This document shows, one piece after another, positions 6,918-10,337 of a stretch of DNA of 10,337 nucleotides (position 1 is its first letter; each line of letters opens with the position of its first letter). Where the stretch lies: contig OMIJ01000212.1 in the NCBI GenBank assembly GCA_900299065.1, forward strand, positions 1 to 10,337, written 5' to 3'. This DNA is from Hyphomicrobiales bacterium (lineage in GTDB: Bacteria > Pseudomonadota > Alphaproteobacteria > Rhizobiales > Beijerinckiaceae). The notes below the pieces were generated by a model, which did no database searches, was not told where the DNA came from, and was given only the letters and a program-made list of their open reading frames with translations. A program made the translations under genes and the position numbers.

Positions 6918-8003
6918 TTATCTTGCTCTTTGCCGGATCATGAAATTGTCGAAAGAATATTCAGCTACCTGCCACCACAAATATTGATCATTGCGGAAGG
7001 CCTGATAGGCATCATTCATCTTTTTGAATTTGGCATTTTTCGCCGCCACTTCTGCGGTTACTTCATTGGCCGCTTTCCAGGAGGCTTCCATCACCTCTTG
7101 CGGGAAGGGTTTGAATTGTGTGCCAGCAGCAACAAGGCGCTTGAGCGCGGCAGGATTGGCCGCATCATATTTGGTCTGGCATTCCTTATTGGCAATTTGC
7201 GCAGCCCGGCGCAGCACATTTTGATAATGTTTCGGCAGGGCTTCAAACTTGTCCTTGCTGATCAGCAAATGCAGCGCCGCCGCACCCTCCCACCAACCGG
7301 GATAATGATAAATCGGCGCAACCTTATTGAAGCCGAGCTTTTCATCATCATAAGGGCCGACAAATTCGACTGCATCCAGAGTGCCCTTTTCAAGCGCAGG
7401 ATAAATATCACCCGCTGCAATCACCTGCGGCACAGCGCCCAATTTTTGCAACACAGCGCCTGCAAAACCCGCAACACGAAATTTCAGACCGGAGAAATCC
7501 TGAACCGTCTTGATCTCCTTGCGGAACCAGCCGCCCATTTGCGTGCCAGTATTGCCAGCTGGCATGCCGACAACTTTATAATCGGCGAGAAACTCGTCAA
7601 TCAAAGCATTGCCACCGCCATCATGGAACCAGGCATCCATCTGCCGCAAATTCATGCCAAAGGGCACAGCCGTTCCAAAGGCAAAAGTCGGATCCTTGCC
7701 CCAGAAATAATACATAGCCGTGTGGCATGCTTCGACCGTGCCATCTTGCACAGCATCCAGCACATTGAGAGGCGGCACGATTTCACCCGCACCAAAACAT
7801 TGGATCTGAAATTTATTATCGGTCATTTCTGCGGTGAATTTGGCAATCGTCTCCGCCGCGCCATAGAGAATGTCGAGCGATTTTGGAAAGCTCGAAGGCA
7901 GACGCCAGCGAATTTCCGGATTGGCCTGCGCAATAGCCGGTGCGGCCAGCCCAGCCCCCGCCACACTCAAACCAGCAGTCTTGATAAATTGACGACGCTT
8001 CAT
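6918..8003 (-). CDS. TRAP transporter periplasmic binding protein, TakP-like (2-oxoacid type)
   Basis: This DctP/FcbT1-family receptor captures the substrate in the periplasm and delivers it to the TRAP permease. It has 361 residues from ATG 8003, with GGGAGGG seven bases upstream; a TTG directly before this ATG is a less likely start. The N-terminus is a Tat-type signal (KRRQFIKTAGLSVAGAGLAAPAIA), unlike the Sec signals of many DctP proteins. Mature segments such as WRLPSSFPKSLD, GNTGTQMGGWFR, AAGDIYPALEKGTLDAVEFVGPYDDEKLGF and YHYPGWWEG strongly recall Rhodobacter TakP, which binds pyruvate and other 2-oxoacids with a bound cation. The arginine of GGWFRKEI and the FVGPYDDEK region fall at the family's ligand and cation site. 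The gene is convergent with the permease genes and separated from them by a shared terminator, an unusual TRAP layout. A lactate-type substrate is an alternative. Confidence 0.93.
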   Translation of the reverse strand: MKRRQFIKTAGLSVAGAGLAAPAIAQANPEIRWRLPSSFPKSLDILYGAAETIAKFTAEMTDNKFQIQCFGAGEIVPPLNVLDAVQDGTVEACHTAMYYFWGKDPTFAFGTAVPFGMNLRQMDAWFHDGGGNALIDEFLADYKVVGMPAGNTGTQMGGWFRKEIKTVQDFSGLKFRVAGFAGAVLQKLGAVPQVIAAGDIYPALEKGTLDAVEFVGPYDDEKLGFNKVAPIYHYPGWWEGAAALHLLISKDKFEALPKHYQNVLRRAAQIANKECQTKYDAANPAALKRLVAAGTQFKPFPQEVMEASWKAANEVTAEVAAKNAKFKKMNDAYQAFRNDQYLWWQVAEYSFDNFMIRQRAR

Positions 8004-8010
8004 CAAATCA

Positions 8011-8017
8011 CCCTCCC
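8011..8017 (-). promoter_or_regulatory. Ribosome binding site of the TRAP binding-protein gene
   Basis: On the - strand GGGAGGG precedes ATG 8003 by seven bases, a near-ideal spacing. It favours this ATG over the in-frame TTG at 8006. Confidence 0.7.
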
Positions 8018-8021
8018 TATC

Positions 8022-8035
8022 GAGCCTTTTGGCTC
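8022..8035 (-). repeat. Leader hairpin just upstream of the TRAP binding-protein ribosome site
   Basis: GAGCC (8022-8026) and GGCTC (8031-8035) form a five-bp stem with a TTTT centre (AAAA loop in the - strand RNA). It ends four bases before the GGGAGGG ribosome site, so it may affect translation. No riboswitch class is recognised. Confidence 0.4.
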
Positions 8036-8083
8036 ATGCTAGGAAAGTCTAACCTAAAGAATGCTTAGCCGTCCATGGCCTCT

Positions 8084-8134
8084 GGTCTCGAAAAGACCTT
8101 AGCCAATAGGCTAGATCCTCATTCAATGAGGATC
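8084..8134 (-). repeat. Three consecutive inverted repeats at the 3' end of mrp
   Basis: Read along the + coordinates: GGTCT/AGACC (8084-8088 and 8094-8098); TAGCC/GGCTA (8100-8104 and 8109-8113); and a perfect 10-bp pair, GATCCTCATT (8114-8123) and AATGAGGATC (8125-8134), around a single base. The last overlaps the final codons and stop of mrp. None has a following T run on the - strand. They may act together as a terminator or RNA-stabilising structure between mrp and the TRAP binding-protein gene. Confidence 0.55.
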
Positions 8135-9249
8135 TGCGGTGCGGGTTTTTGCGCCCCTTCCAACCGGCCCATGACTTGATCCGCAATCGCTAAATAGGCC
8201 GCGGCATGTTCACCCTGCGGAGCTTGCGCCACAATCGGCCGGCCGGCATCTGACATTTCTCGGATCGTCATATGCAGCGGCACCTCGCCTAAAAATGGCA
8301 CGCCCAAGCGCTCGGCCTCATGGCGCGCACCGCCATGCGCAAAAATATCCGAACGCCCGCCGCAATGCGGGCAGAGGAAATAGCTCATATTCTCGACAAT
8401 ACCCAGCACAGGCACAGCCACTTTCTGAAACATGGCAATTCCGCGCCTTGCATCAAGCAAAGCAAGATCCTGCGGAGTGGAGACAATCACCGCCCCCGCC
8501 AAAGGCACGCCCTGCGCCATCGTCAATTGCGCATCGCCCGTGCCGGGCGGCATATCCACGATGAGGCAATCCAAATCTCCCCAAACAACCTCGCGCATCA
8601 TTTGCGTGAGCGCTGACATCACCATGGGGCCGCGCCAAATCATTGCTGTATCCTCGGCAACCAGAAAGCCAATCGACATCACTTTGAGGCCATAAGCCTC
8701 AAGAGGCAGCATTTTCTTGCCTCCGTCAGCACCCGGTGCGGGCTGGGGCTTGCCGGTGAGGCCAAACAGACGGGGTAGCGAGGGGCCATAAATATCCGCA
8801 TCAAGCACACCCACCCGCCAGCCGCGGGCAGACAAAGCGAGCGCCAGATTGACCGCAGTGGTCGACTTGCCAACACCGCCCTTGCCACTCGCCACAGCAA
8901 TAATGCGGGAAATGCCCGGAATGGCCTGCCCCTTTGTCGCCGCCTGCGCCTTCGGACCTGGCCCGGCCGAAGCGGCCCCGGCCCCCTGAGGACGATCCGC
9001 CGTCAAGGTGACAGCCACATTGGTAACGCCCGGCAAAGCGCGCAAAGCTGCCTCCGCATTGCGGCGCATGGGCTCCATCTCAACTTGACGGGAAGGGTCA
9101 ATGGCAATCGACACAAAAACTTTGCTGCCAACTGTGGTGAGGCCAGATAAAGCGCCGCTATTGGGCAAAGGCGTCTTGCCATCGGGGCCCAAGACAATGT
9201 GCAAGGCGTTAATAATGTCTTTCTCGGTGATCACGGCAAGCTCTTTCAT
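8119..9249 (-). CDS. apbC: Mrp/ApbC (NBP35-type) iron-sulfur carrier ATPase
   Basis: This cytosolic P-loop protein of the Mrp/NBP35/HCF101 family binds a [4Fe-4S] cluster at a dimer interface and passes it to apo-enzymes. It has 376 residues, a normal length. An N-terminal MIP18 (DUF59)-like domain covers about residues 7-85, followed by an Ala/Gly/Pro-rich linker (88-110). The ATPase domain contains the deviant Walker A GKGGVGKST (122-130), LDADIYGPSLP (149-159), DMPPGTGDAQLT (232-243) and STPQDLALLDA (257-267). The cluster-bridging pair is Cys293 and Cys296 in CPHCGG. No C-terminal DUF971 domain is attached, although a separate DUF971 gene is in the window. GAGG lies ten bases before ATG 9249. 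It is divergent from mobA. MoaA, a two-cluster enzyme, is a plausible but unproven client. The symbol mrp is also used. Confidence 0.96.
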   Translation of the reverse strand: MKELAVITEKDIINALHIVLGPDGKTPLPNSGALSGLTTVGSKVFVSIAIDPSRQVEMEPMRRNAEAALRALPGVTNVAVTLTADRPQGAGAASAGPGPKAQAATKGQAIPGISRIIAVASGKGGVGKSTTAVNLALALSARGWRVGVLDADIYGPSLPRLFGLTGKPQPAPGADGGKKMLPLEAYGLKVMSIGFLVAEDTAMIWRGPMVMSALTQMMREVVWGDLDCLIVDMPPGTGDAQLTMAQGVPLAGAVIVSTPQDLALLDARRGIAMFQKVAVPVLGIVENMSYFLCPHCGGRSDIFAHGGARHEAERLGVPFLGEVPLHMTIREMSDAGRPIVAQAPQGEHAAAYLAIADQVMGRLEGAQKPAPQILIE

Positions 9250-9323
9250 GGACCCTGAACCTCAAGGGTTATATGGGGAGTTTAAAGCGGGTCAATCAGA
9301 CTCGCGGAAGCGACGGACCAATC

Positions 9324-9932
9324 ATGCACAATTCCATAGCCGGGATCATTCTGGCGGGCGGACGCTCCAGCCGCATGGGGCAAGACAAGCCACTGACACC
9401 CCTCGCAGGCAAGCCAATGATTGCGCATGTCGCAGAGCGCCTCAGACCGCAAGTCACCGCCCTCGCCTGCAGCGCCAATGGCGATCTCGAGCGCTTGCAT
9501 TTTCTCGATTGCCCAATCCTGCCCGATAGCGGCGCTACAATTGGAGAAGATGGCCCCTTGGCAGGCATATTGGCCGGAATGCAATGGGCGCAGGAGACAG
9601 GCCATTCGCATATTGTCACCGCGCCAACCGATGCGCCATTTCTGCCGCTTGATCTCGTCGCCCGCCTGCAATCAGCCAATACGCAAAATCATGCGGCACT
9701 CGCGATCAGCCAGACAGGCCCCGAGCCGCTCTTTGTGCTTTGGCCCTGCTCGGCCCTGCCCGTGATGACAAAACGATTTGCGCAAGGCGAACGCGGCCCG
9801 CGCGCTCTTTTGGAATTGATCTCATATCAACGAGTGGATTTTGATGCGCCAGATGATGGGCCTGATCCCTTCTTCAATGTGAACAGGCCCGATGATCTGG
9901 CTGCCGCCGAATATTGGATCAAGGGCTGGTAG
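9324..9932 (+). CDS. mobA: Molybdenum cofactor guanylyltransferase MobA
   Basis: This cytoplasmic enzyme joins GMP from GTP to molybdopterin-bound molybdenum, making the guanine dinucleotide (MGD) cofactor used by DMSO-reductase-family enzymes such as formate dehydrogenases and nitrate reductases. From ATG 9324 it has 202 residues. The nucleotide-binding loop is IILAGGRSSRMGQDKPL (8-24), GEDGPLAGILAGM lies at 74-86, the metal-binding aspartate is Asp103 in TAPTDAPFLP, and the C-terminal FFNVNRPDDLAAAE (183-196) is typical. A longer start at ATG 9273, with AAGGG four bases upstream, would add 17 unremarkable residues and leave only 23 bases to the divergent mrp start. The shorter start leaves 74 bases for promoters but has only a distant GGAAG. 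No mobB follows. Confidence 0.95.
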   Translation: MHNSIAGIILAGGRSSRMGQDKPLTPLAGKPMIAHVAERLRPQVTALACSANGDLERLHFLDCPILPDSGATIGEDGPLAGILAGMQWAQETGHSHIVTAPTDAPFLPLDLVARLQSANTQNHAALAISQTGPEPLFVLWPCSALPVMTKRFAQGERGPRALLELISYQRVDFDAPDDGPDPFFNVNRPDDLAAAEYWIKGW

Positions 9933-9946
9933 AGGTCATCAACAAA

Positions 9947-10337
9947 TCAAAAGGCCTCATCGCCTAATATTTTGATCGCATCGGCATAGACCTCATCCAC
10001 GCTGAAGCGGCGCGGAATGACGCCTTGTTCATGCGCATAGCCAATCACCAATTCGAGACTGCGTTTTGTCTTGTTAATACCATAGGGCAGCATATCGATC
10101 TGGCCCGTGGGTGTCGCTGGCAGTGCATCGCGGCCAGCACGGAACATGCGATAGACTTCACGCACCAAATCAGGGCGTGACTGCGCCAGAGATTTGCGCA
10201 CCACCAACATATGATTGATTGGCGCCGCCTGATTGACTGCATACCAGTCATCGGCCGAAGCTTTGGGATCAGGCACGATGGTAGCAAGTCGTTTGTCGCT
10301 CATTAAAGTTGAGGCCAGAGCAATGGGAATGCCGGCA
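9947..10337 (-). CDS. Periplasmic-binding-fold protein, possibly 4,5-dihydroxyphthalate decarboxylase-like (5' end missing)
   Basis: Only the C-terminal 129 codons are visible. The frame runs through the right edge (AGIPIALASTL precedes the internal Met at 10303), so that Met is probably not the start. The segment NQAAPINHMLVVRKSLAQSRPDLVREVYRMF is typical of the second lobe of type 2 periplasmic-binding folds (NMT1/TauA-like). The later LPYGINKTKRSLELVIGYAHEQGVIPRRFSVDEVY resembles the pattern (W/L)PYG..N...LE....Y..EQG...R found in 4,5-dihydroxyphthalate decarboxylase-like proteins and related ABC substrate-binding proteins. Without the N-terminus one cannot see whether a signal peptide exists, which would separate a transporter receptor from a cytoplasmic enzyme. 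It is convergent with mobA, with 14 bases between the stop codons and no clear terminator. Confidence 0.6.
   Translation of the reverse strand, partial: AGIPIALASTLMSDKRLATIVPDPKASADDWYAVNQAAPINHMLVVRKSLAQSRPDLVREVYRMFRAGRDALPATPTGQIDMLPYGINKTKRSLELVIGYAHEQGVIPRRFSVDEVYADAIKILGDEAF

Noticed and set aside
6888..8042. Long open + strand frame of 384 codons opposite the TRAP binding-protein gene
   Set aside because: It is the antisense of a clear DctP-family gene, has no recognisable domain, and starts inside the terminator palindrome.
1..10337. Search for CRISPR arrays, toxin-antitoxin pairs, phage or transposon ends, tRNA and rRNA genes
   Set aside because: No regularly spaced repeats, transposase or integrase motifs, or RNA-gene signatures were seen; the region reads as ordinary housekeeping and transport genes.

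Overview
The window looks like a chromosomal stretch of an alphaproteobacterium, probably Hyphomicrobiales. I infer this from moderate-to-high GC by eye, alphaproteobacterial-type MoaA, Mrp and MobA proteins, and a TRAP transporter whose binding protein closely resembles the Rhodobacter TakP 2-oxoacid receptor. No mobile element, CRISPR array, tRNA, rRNA or phage gene is visible. Nearly all of the sequence is coding, and no gene-free gap exceeds about 120 bases.

Left part (1-2069): the 3' portion of a YeeE/YedE thiosulfate-type transporter gene runs off the left edge. A secreted L,D-transpeptidase (YkuD fold) on the + strand follows. A small cytoplasmic DUF971 protein lies on the - strand, convergent with the transpeptidase and divergent from moaA.

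Middle part (2167-6852, all +): moaA (GTP 3',8-cyclase, first step of molybdenum cofactor synthesis) overlaps by four bases an EamA/DMT-family permease gene. After 70 bases come the two membrane subunits of a TRAP transporter, small (DctQ type) and large (DctM type). Both permease subunits are longer than usual and carry extra hydrophobic segments. A perfect palindrome (6878-6899) with A and T runs on either side forms a bidirectional terminator.

Right part (6918-10337): the TRAP periplasmic binding protein is on the - strand, convergent with its presumed permease genes. Upstream of it on the same strand is an Mrp/ApbC iron-sulfur carrier ATPase. Divergent from mrp is mobA (molybdenum cofactor guanylyltransferase). 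A truncated - strand gene for a periplasmic-binding-fold protein ends the window.

How the genes fit together: moaA and mobA both serve molybdenum cofactor production. MoaA needs two [4Fe-4S] clusters, which gives a plausible (inferred) reason for an Mrp-type Fe-S carrier nearby. The standalone DUF971 protein may belong to the same theme, because plant HCF101 fuses an Mrp ATPase to a DUF971 domain. The TRAP system (binding protein, small and large permease) probably imports a 2-oxoacid or related organic acid with Na+. I see no convincing wholly new system. The points most worth checking are the enlarged TRAP permeases, the split TRAP locus, the Mrp/DUF971/Moco neighbourhood, and several precise inverted or tandem repeats between genes.
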